Counted from the stretch's first letter, positions 25,101 through 36,360 are shown. The stretch is DNA of 64,000 bases from Diatrype stigma (GCA_022225965.2 JAKJXP020000077.1:124001-188000), one strand, 5' to 3'. Notes: generated by a model not told the origin, from the letters alone. Numbers and translations are program-made.

Positions 25101-25531
25101 CACTGGCAGACAAACGGTTTTTGGCTTTACGGTGTGGTCTGTGTCTCTGGCTGTGTCTGTGTCTGTGTCTGCGTCCGCGTCTGTGTCTTTCAACCTTCGA
25201 ACCTCCTGACCAACACCACCTTACCTAAAATCTACATAGTTATTCTTTGTCTTGCATCTTTTAACCTCTACCTACGTTTTTTTCTCCAGGCGCCACCAAC
25301 AGGAGGCAGTAAGATACTCTTATCATCCACGGTCTACACAAGCGAACTCACCCTTGCGATCGCCGAGTTGCAATCCTCCCTCCCTCCTACTCGAATACGA
25401 CATCGGTTCGAACGCCCGTCTCACCGCCGCCTTTCGAACTAGTCTGTTCAACCTACCATTGAGACACAACCACCTAACTACACCCTCCCATTATCTCTGC
25501 CCAGAGTCTCGTATACTTGTCACAACCTGTG
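19159..25531. other. 6.4-kb gene-free spacer, promoter of neutral trehalase at right end
   Basis: No frame with an ATG, coding-like codon use and splice continuity was found on either strand. The first few hundred bases are the promoter of the GT2 gene. From about 24.9 to 25.5 kb the sequence becomes pyrimidine-rich, the usual appearance of a fungal core promoter and leader ahead of the trehalase ATG. CpG and CpA dinucleotides remain common, so it does not look like heavily RIP-mutated transposon DNA. Confidence 0.55.
24535..24548 (+). promoter_or_regulatory. Possible stress-response element pair (AGGGG x2)
   Basis: Two AGGGG pentamers four bases apart lie about 1 kb before the trehalase start. 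AGGGG is the binding core of Msn2/4-type C2H2 activators, which control neutral trehalase in yeasts. The pentamer is common by chance, so this is only suggestive. Confidence 0.2.
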
Positions 25532-28010
25532 ATGGCCGAGTTTATTACTCCTACGAAGCTACGTCAGCATGGGCAGCACCGGGGGTCCACCGATGACATC
25601 GGTGTCTACAGCGATGCGAGAACGTATTACTCTTCCGATGACCTCCACTCGAACCGACACCACAGGCGGAACCGAACCTATTCTCAGGTATAGCAACCGT
25701 CAGAATGCACTCAATAAATTGCACGGTCTGGCTAACTTCGGGATAGAATAGCCTAGTTCACCAGATGCAGCGTAGTATGGGACTCAATGAGCCTCATAGA
25801 CGTGGAAGCCATGGTAAGCTACATTCGAGGACTGAGTTGCTTTCATTGTCATACTGATTGCACTGGTGTTTTGTAGATGAAGCCAGCAGACCGCATTCCC
25901 GACAGTTCCTTGTCGACGTCGATCACACCCTCGAGAGCCTACAAGAGCAAGAAGACACCGACAAAAACATGCAGATCACCATCGAGGATGCTGGTCCGAA
26001 GGTATGTCGATAACCGCCGCAACTCCACTCCTCACTCTGTGGCTCTTTCTGAGACTGTTACTAGGTGATATCATTGCGAACAGCCGCCTCGGAAGGTTAC
26101 AATCGATTCGACATTAGAGGAACATACATGCTATCAAACCTGCTACAGGAGCTGTACATGGCGAAAGAGTTTGGGCGGAAACGTATCATTCTCGACATCG
26201 GCCGTCTCAACGAGAATCCTGTCAACAGATTGTCCAGACTTATTAAGGATCAATTTTGGGAAGGTTTGACGCGCCGCATCGATGCCTCCAGCATCGAAGT
26301 TGCGGCGAAGGACCCTAAAGATTGGACTGACGATCCGAGGCCTCGTATCTACGTTCCTCCAGGGGCACCGGAACAGTACGAATACTACACCAAGCTGGCA
26401 CGCGATCGTCCCGACATTCGCTTAGACGTGCAATTGCTAGCTGAGAAAATCACACCCGAAATGGTCCGAGATATGAACGACAAACCCGGACTCCTTGCCG
26501 TTGCCATGGATGAAATTATCGATCCAAAGACGGGAGAAAAAACACTGCAGGGAGTTCCTTTCGTGGTCCCCGGAGGCCGATTCAACGAACTGTACGGATG
26601 GGACAGCTACATGACATCTCTGGGTCTCCTTGTCAATGAAAAATTGGAATTGACCAAATCGTTGGTCAAGAACTTCTGCTTCTGCATTCGACACTACGGC
26701 AAAATTCTGAACGCAACCAGGTCATACTACCTCTTGCGCTCTCAACCTCCATTTCTCACGGACATGGCACTTCGGGTCTACGAAAAGATCAAGCACGAGC
26801 CAGGTGCTACAGAGTTCCTCCGCACGGCGATCTTGGCAGCTATCAAGGAATACTACTGTGTATGGATGGCAGCCCCACGTCTAGATCCCAAGACAGGCTT
26901 GTCCAGGTATCGGCCAGATGGTCACGGGGTTCCTCCTGAAACAGAAGCATCCCATTTCGTCCATATCCTGGAACCTTACATCAAGAAGCACAATATGACA
27001 TTTCAGGAGTTCGTTCGAGCGTATAATTATGGGGAAGTCGAAGAGCCAGAGCTGGACGAGTACTTCCTGCATGACCGCGCCGTCAGAGAATCTGGCCACG
27101 ATACTTCCTACCGACTCGAGAAAGTCTGTGCAAATCTCGCTACGGTTGATCTCAACTCCCTAGTGTACAAATATGAGATGGATATCTCGCGCATTATCCG
27201 CAACGTCTTCGGCGACAAACTAGTTATTCCAGCCGAGTGGTGCGGTGAAGGCATGACACCTGGTCAGGTCGAAACATCGGCTGACTGGGATCGGAAATGG
27301 AGGAAACGACGAATTGCGATCCACAAATATCTCTGGAACGAGGAGAAGGGGATGTACTTCGATTACGACACGGTGAAGCAAGAGCAGTGCAATTACGAGA
27401 GTTGCACCACTTTCTGGCCGCTCTGGGCTGGGGTTCCAGACCCAGAAAAGGCGGCTAAGGTGGTCAAAATGGCCGTGCCGAAATTCGAAGCGTACGGAGG
27501 ACTGTTGGCGGGAACAGAGGAATCTCGTGGCCCAGTCAGCTTAGAGCGACCGAACCGACAATGGGACTATCCGTACGGATGGGCACCTCAGCAGATGCTG
27601 GCATGGACAGGACTAGCTCGTTACGGGTATTCTGATCTTGCGCAAAGGTTGGCCTACAGGTGGCTGTTCATGATCACCAAGGCCTTCTTCGATTTCAACG
27701 GCGTTGTTGTTGAGAAATATGACGTCACACGTCCTGTGGATCCTCACCGGGTGGATGCGGAATATGGCAACCAAGGGCTTGACTTCAAGGGCGTAGCTAA
27801 AGAAGGGTAAGTAAAGTCCGATTCCTCTCTCCAATGGTGTCGTTACTAATGCTAGGTATAAGATTCGGCTGGGTCAACGCTAGCTATGTCTACGGTCTAC
27901 AGTTTCTCACGACCGAGATGAAACGAGCCCTCGGCACGCTGACTCCTTACGATACTTTCGAGAAGGCTCAGCAGCTGAGAGAGGAAAAGATCCAAGCAGA
28001 GCTGTCTTGA
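25532..28010 (+). CDS. nth1: Neutral (cytosolic, PKA-regulated) trehalase, GH37
   Basis: Five exons, 739 residues: 25532-25687, 25765-25813, 25877-26001, 26065-27806, 27863-28010 (introns 77, 63, 63 and 56 bp). Hydrolyses alpha,alpha-trehalose to two glucoses in the cytosol. The N-terminal regulatory part has RRNRTYSQ (end of exon 1) and RRGS with Ser67 (exon 2), matching PKA sites that activate this enzyme through 14-3-3 binding in yeast. A calcium-binding loop [12 protein letters not shown] sits at the end of exon 3. The catalytic domain carries both GH37 signatures: [14 protein letters not shown] at about 279-292 and [10 protein letters not shown] at about 609-618. There is no signal peptide, which separates it from acid trehalase. 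Length is normal for the family. The acceptor of exon 2 could also lie six bases later, as both keep the frame. Orthologues are called NTH1, treB or tre-1. Confidence 0.96.
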
Positions 28011-29905
28011 GGCGCTTGACCCTTCAGGCCTTCGCAGATGAACCGAGGGCCGCCGTGCTTATTGGTTAACAGTGTCGCCATCCATCCCCTTAACGACGTT
28101 CACGACTCCAGTTTGAAATTTCTGGTCGGTATGCAATTGTGTCAAATTCTGGTCTAAGGTCGTCCGTCTGTTCGGTTATCATTTTTTCTTCGGCGGGAGG
28201 TTATGAGCGAGGTGACCAATAGTTGCATGTTCTTGGAGCATTGACTGGTTCAGCATCCGATCGGTAGCATCCGATTGGGACTTGGAGCGTACTAGCTTGA
28301 TAGACTCATGGAGAACAACCAAGACCATTCATGGTGCATGGTACCGGGTTTCATGTTGTCCTCAAAGGAGACTTCAGTGAGGGCTCTGTTAGAATAGACA
28401 TGGGGAGAAGACAGGGCGCTCTGATACCTACAGTACAGTGCAGGCTTATATTGGTATTAGTACATCATTCGTAATGGATGTATAACGATACGGTAGTTAG
28501 AAATAAAAATAGATTCGGTATCAGAAGGCAGAGTAACGACGGTGTGCGAATGGCGATTCAGCTGTCAAATGCCAGTAGCGGACGGTGCCGAAATGTATAA
28601 GATGCGATGAAGAGGTTCGATCATATGTACCTGCTTGGACAGGGCTATTCCGAGTTCTCAAGTCAAATCCTACCAAAGCCGAGGCTCAGATTTGCGTTGC
28701 AATGCTCCATCCACCCGCCAATTCCAGCTGAGATATATCGGTAACCGGTGCTTGTAACGAACGCCATTACGTATGTAGGTGCGTGTATACGCCAAGGGTC
28801 GAGGTACCTAAGGTTAGATATCGAAGACTCCTTTTCACATGTCAAAGTGGGTGTGTTAGTGTTGTTACTACGTATGTAGTACTTGTTTTCTAGGGTCTCC
28901 GTTCGTTCCAGAACCTTAAGGACCATGAGCGATGACTGTTACCTTATTGCCTTCGTACATAGCCAGGGCTCTGCGTCATCCACGGCTCCCAAATGCCCAT
29001 TCCCCCGGCTTTTCTGGGGCATCGGCCAAGTTTTGCGGGGTGTTGCATACATAAGTAGGTACTTACGCTATGTATACCTGCCCATAATTAGCAGCTATGG
29101 GTAACTATAGATGGGCTGATGGGTATAAGGCTACAGGCCTAAGGTAAGCCGGGGAAGTGGGGGGCCCCTTTCCTGACGTTGCTCGGCAATTCGGCCAATG
29201 GCGGCATCCCTGGACGGACGGGGGGCCCCACCGCGCCCGTTGAGCCGAGGAGCGGGTCTTTGTCCTGTCGGCTTCCAGGCGTCAGAAGCCAAACCTCCTG
29301 TCGTTCGTTCGCTCGTTCGCCTGTCACAAGATCCTGGTTGTCGGAGAGAAGAGCCGGTCTGGCTAGGTTCACTTAGTCTTTCCACCTGGCGGGATCAAGT
29401 AGCCAGCTAGTGAGTAAGGAAAGTATAGGTATGCAGACAGTCATTGGATAATGACTCCCTTTGCCGCTTGCCCGACTGGTTCCGAGCATATACACGGCTA
29501 CTAGGTAATCGGTGCCGTGTGGCTGGAATGGAATGGGTGGATGGATGGATGGATGAGCACATGTAGTAGCCGGGCATGTGCGAGTAAGTGATTCTTATTA
29601 GAATAGAACCCCGCCATGCCTACGACTTGAACCTCGACTCTTAAGTATACGCTTTTCTCCATTTTATCATCACCCAGAGTCGTTTGAACCCATCGTAGGT
29701 CTTGGTTGCTGCTTTTCGTTCCTTCAAGAAAGAGAAAAAGAAAGGCATTATAGGTCTTGCGTCATACCAATCCACGCTTGTACAGACTACGTGTGTCGCT
29801 TGAGTCCCAGAGTTGTATCTAGCGTGCCCTTCCATCCAATACTATCTTTGTGACAGAGAGGCATTGTAGTTGGTATATATTGGTTACGGAGAATTCACCA
29901 TCACT
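28011..29905. other. Spacer and isocitrate lyase promoter
   Basis: Trehalase 3' region followed by the isocitrate lyase promoter. A GC-rich island at about 29140-29400 gives open frames on both strands, but none resembles a protein. A (GGAT)n run lies near 29535-29555. No gene seen. Confidence 0.55.
29149..29162 (+). promoter_or_regulatory. Candidate CreA/Cre1 carbon-repression sites
   Basis: CCGGGG (29149-29154) and GTGGGG (29157-29162) both fit the CreA consensus SYGGRG and are closely paired about 750 bp before the isocitrate lyase ATG. Isocitrate lyase genes are glucose-repressed in fungi and paired sites are the functional form in several CreA targets. Occupancy here is inference, because the consensus is short and the region GC-rich. 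Confidence 0.3.
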
Positions 29906-31968
29906 ATGGCGTCGAACAACATGATCAATCCCGCCGTGGACCCGGACGTGGAGGACGAGCTCTTCGCCAAGGAGGTCGAGGCCGTGAAGAAGTGGTGGAG
30001 CGACCCGAGATGGAGGTACACCAAGCGGCCATTCACCGCCGAGCAGATCGTCTCGAAGCGAGGCCACCTTCCGATCGACTACCCTAGCAACGCGCAGGCA
30101 AAAAAGCTATGGAAGATCCTCGAGGGTCGCTTCAAGGTAAAAACCCGCCACGGAGGGGGGCGGGGGAGACCCTGAACATGCCCAACGCTGACGAAGTCTC
30201 CGACAGAACCGCGATGCGAGTTATACCTATGGCTGCTTAGAGCCTACGATGGTCACACAGATGGCGAAGTACCTAGACACCGTATACGTATCCGGGTGGC
30301 AGTCATCGTCAACGGCCTCTTCGTCTGACGAGCCCGGTCCGGACTTGGCCGATTACCCCTATGTAAGTCACACTCCTAAACTTTATCCCACCTATCTACC
30401 ATCTAGGTACATAGAAAGAGACGGCAAAGAGCCAATGACCAGCCAAACGAAAACTAACCGACCCCTCCTCCCAAAGACCACCGTACCAAACAAAGTAAAG
30501 CACCTCTTCATGGCCCAGCTCTTCCACGATCGCAAGCAGCGGCAAGAGCGGCTCAGCGCGCCCTCCAAGGCGGCGCGCGCCGACCTGCCCAACATCGACT
30601 ACCTGCGGCCGATCGTGGCGGACGCGGACACGGGCCACGGCGGGCTGACGGCGGTGATGAAGCTCACGAAGCTGTTCGTCGAGGCCGGGGCGGCGGGGAT
30701 CCACATCGAGGACCAGGCGCCCGGCACGAAGAAGTGCGGGCACATGGCGGGCAAGGTGCTCGTGCCCGTGGGCGAGCACATCAACCGGCTCGTGGCGATC
30801 CGCGCCCAGGCCGACATCATGGGCGCGGACCTGCTGGCCGTGGCGCGCACCGACGCCGAGGCCGCCACGCTGATCACGACGACCATCGACCCGCGCGACC
30901 ACGCGTTCATCCTGGGGGCGACCAACCCGGCCCTGCCGCCCCTGAGCGACCTCATGCGCGCCGCCGAGCGCGAGGGCAAGACCGGCCCGGACCTGCAGGC
31001 CATCGAGGACGCGTGGCTGCGCGACGCGGCGCTGCGGCGCTTCGACGACGCCGTCGCCGACGCCGTGCGCGCCGACCCCGCCCTGTCCGACGCGGAGAAG
31101 GACGCCGCCGTCGCCCGCTACCTGGCCGAGGTCCAGGGCAAGGGCAAGAGCCTCGCCGAGGCGCGGGCCGCCGCCCGCGCCGTGGTGCCCGGCGGGAAGG
31201 AGGTCCACTTCGACTGGGACGCGGCGCGCACCCGCGAGGGCTACTACCGCCTCCGCGGCGGCTGCGACTGCGCCATCAGCCGCGCCGTCGCGTACGCGCC
31301 GTACTGCGACGCCATCTGGATGGAGAGCAAGCTGCCGGACTTCAAGCAGGCGGAGGAGTTCGCTAAGGGCGTGCATGCCGTGTGGCCTGAACAGAAGTGA
31401 GTTCTTTTCTCTTTTTTCTTCTTTTTCTTCCTCAGCCCTACCTCCTACCCCCTCTTCCCCTCCCTTTCTCCGTTCCCCTCCCTTTCTCCTTTCCCCCAAC
31501 CGGGATCTTCTTCATCCCCATCCACCCACCTACCCACCCACCCACGCTACTTCACTACTCATTCACTTTCGTCGACCAAAAAACACCAACACTAAACGAA
31601 ACGAAACAAGGCTGGCCTACAACCTCTCCCCCTCGTTCAACTGGAAGACGGCCATGGCGCGCGACGAGCAGGAGACGTACATCCGGCGGCTGGCGGGGCT
31701 GGGGTACTGCTGGCAGTTCATCACGCTGGCGGGGCTGCACACGACGGCGCTGGCCAGCGACGCGTTCGCGCGGGCCTACGCGCGCGAGGGCATGCGCGCC
31801 TACGGCGAGCTGGTCCAGGAGCCCGAGATGGCGCTGGGCGTCGACGTCGTCCGCCACCAGAAGTGGAGCGGCGCCGCCTACGTCGACGAGCTGCAGAAGC
31901 TCGTCACCGGCGGCGTCAGCAGCACGGCCGCCATGGGGCAGGGCGTCACGGAGGATCAGTTTAAGTGA
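29906..31968 (+). CDS. icl1: Isocitrate lyase (glyoxylate cycle)
   Basis: Four exons, 554 residues: 29906-30136, 30207-30362, 30477-31396, 31611-31968 (introns 70, 114 and 214 bp). Cleaves isocitrate to succinate and glyoxylate, allowing growth on acetate and fatty acids. Junctions reconstruct [25 protein letters not shown] and PEQK|LAYNLS. Diagnostic features: [19 protein letters not shown] near the N-terminus, the active-site loop KKCGH at about 214-218, the metal-site region DADTGHGG, and the C-terminal [18 protein letters not shown]. These match cytosolic/glyoxysomal isocitrate lyase better than mitochondrial 2-methylisocitrate lyase. The Ala/Asp-rich segment at about 315-380 is GC-rich and diverged. 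No C-terminal SKL-type peroxisomal signal is present. The first ATG of the frame fits the family N-terminus ([13 protein letters not shown]). Orthologues are acuD, acu-3 and ICL1. Confidence 0.95.
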
Positions 31969-33140
31969 TAGGGCGGGGAAGAGAAGAAGAAGAGGGAAGA
32001 AAGAAAGAAGAAAGAATGATTGTGTCGAGATTGGATGTTGGATGCCGATGATGATGATAATGGACCATGAAAGATTATTGGGGTGAAGAGAAGGAAGGGT
32101 GCGACGGCATCCGTACGTAGGGCGGTCGTGTATACCGTTTCTTTCCCTGCTAGTGGGAAAGAGGTCGTGGTTGTGTATATAGATGTCAAAGTGTGGATAG
32201 GTATGTCCATGTGTCTAGTGATTCCGGAAACATCCAGTAGCATTTTTCTAGTAATGACAGTGCGGAGCGTGTATCTGTGTCGTCTCGTCGACTTTGTTAT
32301 CATCTCTATGACTTATATGAAGAGCTAGTCCAGTCAATGGTATTTTGCGCTTCAGATGGTCTGGGAGGCTCGTTCTTTTTGTATCACTCCAGCAGCAGCG
32401 CCTGGTGCTTGCCCGGCAGCCACTTTGGGCTAGAAGCGGAGCACGCGGCGCGGGAACGCCAGCTCGTACATGCGGAACCGGAGCACCTTCCGGCAGCTGG
32501 CCGAACGGGGCGAAAACGGCGTCGGCACATCGCTTTCGCTCTTCTGTTGCATTGGCTTCGTGCCGCTCTGCGGTCGGTACGAAGTCACTTTCGCGATCAG
32601 GTTCGAGGTGCCCGTGACCATTGGCGGGGTGCATAGGGATTCCCCTGAGTTAGGTAGGTAGGTAGGTAGGTATTCATATTTGGATGACCATTTGTGAAAC
32701 ATGTGCCTAGGAACGTGAGTTGAAACTCTCGGGGTGTGCATACTACAGGCTGCAGTGAGCGCCCCAGCAATACTATGTCGCTTCTTATCTGGTGGCCCTC
32801 AGCGACACCCCGCCCGCCCCTGTCCGCCTCGTAAGTATGTATAACTGCCCCGCGCCCCGATCACTGGGATAGGGGGCAAAACCTTTCTGTAAATCGCACA
32901 AAATTGGAGCCCTGCAGTAAGCTTATGACAGCCGTTGAAAGGCTAAGACACGAACCGCCTTCACAGCCTGATTCCCAACATTGCTTTTTTCTTTTTTCTT
33001 CTTCTTTCTCGATTGGACACCCTCAATAGACGTTCCTTCGTCGTCAGATAGTGTAGCGCTCCGTGCCAGGGGTGTGGTCCAGGATATCTCGGACTCATAT
33101 TTCACCGTATTCACCACTCCGTCCCTATACTCTTGCCTGA
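31969..33140. other. Spacer between icl1 and the deoxyribosyltransferase-like gene
   Basis: Icl1 3' region, then a GC-rich block at about 32400-32640 holding a small uncertain frame listed separately, a (GGTA)n run at 32655-32673, and a pyrimidine-rich promoter stretch at 32978-33010 ahead of the next gene. Confidence 0.5.
32430..32621 (-). CDS. Doubtful small ORF with coding-like codon use
   Basis: A 63-residue frame from an ATG at 32621 (MVTGTSNLIAKVTSYRP...) ending in RFRMYELAFPRRVLRF. Its third codon positions are predominantly G or C, as in the real genes here and unlike the surrounding spacer. That is the only support: no family is recognised, and frames also stay open on the other strand. 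It may be a gene remnant or a chance product of a GC-rich patch. Confidence 0.2.
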   Translation of the reverse strand: MVTGTSNLIAKVTSYRPQSGTKPMQQKSESDVPTPFSPRSASCRKVLRFRMYELAFPRRVLRF

Positions 33141-33629
33141 ATGGATCCCATCCAGAAGAGCCAGGTCATACACGCACCATCGGAGGAGCCGGCCCGCGGC
33201 ATCAAGTCGGTCTTCCTCGCAGGCACAACCACCGCCGTCGGCAATGTCGACTGGCGTGCCAAGCTATCCGCCTTGCTCCGCGCGCATCCGATAACCATCT
33301 TCAACCCAAGCCGCCCAGATTGGGACAACACCTGGCGCGAGGATATCACCTTCGACCCCTACCGCGAGCAGGTCCTGTGGGAGCTCGACAAGCAAGTGAA
33401 AGCCGACCTGGTCGTGGTGTACTTCCACCCCGCCACGGTCGCTCCGATAAGCCTGCTCGAATTCGGGCTCTCTGCGCAGGTTCCGGGCAAGGTCGTCGCC
33501 GTGGCCCCGGAGGGGTATCCGAAGAGGGGCAATGTGCAGATAGTTTGTCACAAGTTCGGGATCGATTTTCTGGATAGCATCGACCAAGCACACGAGGTCA
33601 TCATAAAGAAGTTATCTCTCGATCCATGA
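33141..33629 (+). CDS. Nucleoside 2-deoxyribosyltransferase-like protein
   Basis: Intronless, 162 residues from an ATG preceded by a pyrimidine-rich promoter. The fold pattern is that of nucleoside 2-deoxyribosyltransferase-like enzymes: a first strand SVFLAGTTT (residues 23-31), the NPSRPDW turn (55-61), a helix with FDPYREQVLWELDKQVKADL, then VVVYFHPATVAPISLLEFGL (91-110), where Glu107 would be the catalytic glutamate. Characterised relatives cleave or transfer the N-glycosidic bond of deoxynucleosides; the substrate of the fungal branch is not established as far as I know. No signal peptide or membrane segment. No neighbouring nucleotide-metabolism gene gives further hints. Confidence 0.8.
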   Translation: MDPIQKSQVIHAPSEEPARGIKSVFLAGTTTAVGNVDWRAKLSALLRAHPITIFNPSRPDWDNTWREDITFDPYREQVLWELDKQVKADLVVVYFHPATVAPISLLEFGLSAQVPGKVVAVAPEGYPKRGNVQIVCHKFGIDFLDSIDQAHEVIIKKLSLDP

Positions 33630-34340
33630 CAATGTGGCTGTGATAGAGATTTGGGGATTGGTGCATATAAGAGTAAGAGACAAGCGTAGTTCATACGTGA
33701 CTATGGGCGATTAATGCCTTTTCCACGTTCCGGGAAGCTTGCGTATAGCCAAGGAATTCAAGTCAAACAACAACAGCAAGACGTCTTAGCGGGGCATACA
33801 TTATGAGTTAAATTGGCAATATTGCCTCCAGAGCATTAGCGACATATAAGCTCTGCGTACCACAGAAACACCGTTGTTGTTCATATCAGTCTACGCGGAG
33901 CAGGAACCAGCACTAGGCCATGCAGAATAGAAAATGAGTGTTATATTGGAAGGATCATCATCCAAATTCAGAATAGTTAAGAAAGTACATGAAACGAGCG
34001 TTGATTCCAATCCTTCATACCCAGTAGCAGGAACTTGCAAGACGTGAAAGCTAACATATCATCAAGACCCAACTAGCACCACCGTAGTTGATACGTGCGA
34101 ACCCCGAAATAGCATCAAATCCTACGCAGCAAGGAAAGGAATAAATGAAAAGCGTCATATGTGTCCCATTCTACCTCACTGGATTTCCTGGCAGGTTGGC
34201 ATGTTGAATGACCCCCCGACCTAATTTTAGTTGCGCACAGAATGTCGCTCGAGAACGATAGTCCGCAGTTGAAGCGAACCTAGTTTGCGATATTTGCCAT
34301 GCCAACGAGATGGCCACGAAGGACCTATCCGTAGTGAGGC
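33630..34340. other. Convergent 3' spacer
   Basis: Lies between the ends of the deoxyribosyltransferase-like gene (+) and the C2H2 gene (-). AT-rich and featureless. Nothing seen. Confidence 0.6.
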
Positions 34341-35528
34341 TCACTGCCTACGTCGGGCTGCTCTCCAGGCGACACAGAACCCACGATGGTAAGAGAGTGA
34401 AGAGGGATGGAGCAACCTGGTACATCCTCCACATGCGATCCTCCTTGCTTCTCGCGGCGCAATGACAAGAGGCTCCGCGTCTTGGTGCTTTTGCTGCCGG
34501 TGTTTCTGTAAGGCCGCCTCACTGAAGAATCCTCCGTTCTTGCATAGCGGGACTGTGCAAGGGTGTGGCGTCCACTCGTGTACCTGTCTCATGTGTTTCG
34601 TGTAGTCGGATTGCTTGGCGAAAGGTGCATCCTTTTCCTGGTCAATGAGGGGCTGAGTCTTGAACGTCTCATCTCGGTAGTACTCGCATCTCTTGAAGTG
34701 ACAAATGGGTATAGTGTTCTTCACGCTCTTACGTGGAGGGAAATTGATATCCAACTCAGCGTCTTCCAGCTTGTGGGCATGCCGTAGGTGCTGCTTCAAG
34801 TGGTCCTTTCTCTTGAAGTCCTTCTTGCAGTCTTCGCAGCGAAAGTCAGAGGTCTGGTCCTGGAAAACCTTGATATGTCGTTCGAGAGTATGCAATGTTG
34901 CAAACTCTTGACTGCACTTGCAGGTGAAAGGCGAATGACTAACAACGGAATGTTTTACGGTATGTTGGAGTTGCCGGTGCCTGTCACGTTCGTATTCCGA
35001 GTCAAACTTCATCAGACAGCCCAACTCATCACATGTGAAACGCCGTGGTGATGAGACGGGCTCTATGCCGCCAAGTTGGGCAGAATGGTCCTCAGGTTCA
35101 TTGTCGACCCTATTTGCCAACGGCTCCTCATGTATGGGGTACGGGAACAAGTACATCCCCATGGGATGTTGATGGGCTGGACCGTAGCATCAACAGCTTG
35201 CTCCAATTGGCTGGGGTAAGGTGGAGATTGCTTACCTCCAATCATCTGAATGTACATATGCAGTGCACCTAGAGGACATGGCCATTGCACCCTACAAGTT
35301 AGTAAGACTAAAAAAAAAATCTCACGGATTCCAAGGGACCCCGCTAAGAAGCGGAAGGCCAGGCTCGTCGTTTTCAAAGGTGGCTGGCGGTGCTAGTGTT
35401 TGAGATAGGCCGCCATGCCGGGTCGCCGTTGAATGGAACTCATCCATGCGCTCTTCGAGGGCGTAGACAGGATGCTCAATAGCTCCGTAGGTCTCTAGCT
35501 CCCATGGTGAAGCAAAGTTGCTGCTCAT
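34341..35528 (-). CDS. C2H2 zinc-finger protein (5' exon structure uncertain)
   Basis: The 3' exon encodes several zinc fingers: C-x4-C type (FTCDELGCLMKFDSEYERDRH), an atypical one (FTCKCSQEFATLHTLERH), a canonical one (FRCEDCKKDFKRKDHLKQHL), and a degenerate C-terminal pair around HPCTVPLCKNGGFF. It is likely a nuclear DNA-binding protein. The first exon is 35528-35326 (start MSSNFASPWELETYG, donor GTGAGA). Two models join it to the fingers. Model B has a 57-bp intron, a 33-nt exon (35268-35236), a 126-bp intron and an exon 35109-34341, giving 334 residues. Model A uses exons 35291-35236 and 35176-34341, giving 364 residues, but needs a 34-bp intron, which is too short to be comfortable. 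I prefer model B. No named family is recognised. Confidence 0.65.
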
Positions 35529-36256
35529 GTTGGTCCGCGAATAATCGACGGGGCTCGGGAAACGGATACCCTGCGGCTGAAGGACGACCAGGTTTCTGGC
35601 TGGTTTGATGATCGTTGCCCTCAGTATAATAGAAAAGGCAGATACTCAGGAGGGTGCTTGAGTATGTGTGGTGATAGATGAGGTTGAAGATGGGAGATAG
35701 GATTACTACTCAGACATGTTGAGTAGAAAGACCATAGTACGTAGGCTCACATGTAGGGTAGGGTGCAAAGCTGCTAAAAGAAGCCATCACTTGTAACTAT
35801 GGCCAACTGGTAGGGTGCAGCAAGCATCACGTCTGCAGTGTAACCCGCCTAAGGCTCATGTACCTACGTGTCATGGGATCATGAGATGCACCCAACGGTA
35901 CTGAGTGTGGCAGTGTGTCAAGTAACGTAGCCAACGAGGCACTCAGGGTGAGAATTGGAACTTCCAATAATCATCTCCTAAACATATCAAGAACAGCCTA
36001 TGCATATACTTTCGCGTATAGGCATTTCAGATTACAGTCCAAGGTAAGAAGGAGAAGAAACACGGGTAGGGCACTGCAAGTGAGATCTTGTAATGATTGT
36101 ATAATACGGGTAGTTGACCGTTCAGGCCCGATTAAACAAGCTTATAAGTAAAGCGGGGAGCTCGTCCATGCACTAATAGAAGCGGGAATAGTTCGGGCCT
36201 GATTGGCGGCAGCATAGCATTAGCATAACAATACTAATATGAAACTATTATATCAA
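35529..36256. other. Promoter of the C2H2 gene and spacer before tRNA-Ser
   Basis: AT-rich, no coding frame. Nothing further seen. Confidence 0.6.
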
Positions 36257-36349
36257 GGCACTTTGGCGGAGTGGTTAACGCGATGCCCTGCTAGTTTTAG
36301 TAGGAAGGCATTCCCTTCGGGGGCGTGTGTTCGAATCACACAGGTGTCG
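36257..36349 (+). tRNA. tRNA-Ser(GCU) with a 12-nt intron
   Basis: A cloverleaf folds cleanly: acceptor GGCACTT pairs with AGGTGTC, discriminator G at 36349; D stem GCG/CGC; anticodon stem ATGCC/GGCAT; long variable arm CCCTTCGGG; T arm GTGTG/CACAC around TTCGAAT. The long variable arm and G discriminator are serine features. The anticodon GCT at 36290-36292 reads AGC/AGU. A 12-nt intron (36294-36305) sits one base after the anticodon, the standard place for eukaryotic tRNA introns. The B box is GTTCGAATC (36329-36337). Confidence 0.93.
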
Positions 36350-36354
36350 TCTTC

Positions 36355-36360
36355 TTTTTT
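36355..36360 (+). terminator. RNA polymerase III terminator of tRNA-Ser
   Basis: A run of six T five bases after the tRNA discriminator base, the standard Pol III stop signal. Confidence 0.8.

Noticed and set aside
19159..25531. Gene desert as RIP-inactivated transposon
   Set aside because: CpA, TpG and CpG dinucleotides remain common by eye and no transposase or reverse-transcriptase remnants were found. A computed RIP index would settle it.
29131..29410. Overlapping 65-84-residue frames in a GC-rich island upstream of icl1
   Set aside because: Frames are open on both strands and in several phases because of GC richness. No family resemblance, and the position fits a promoter.
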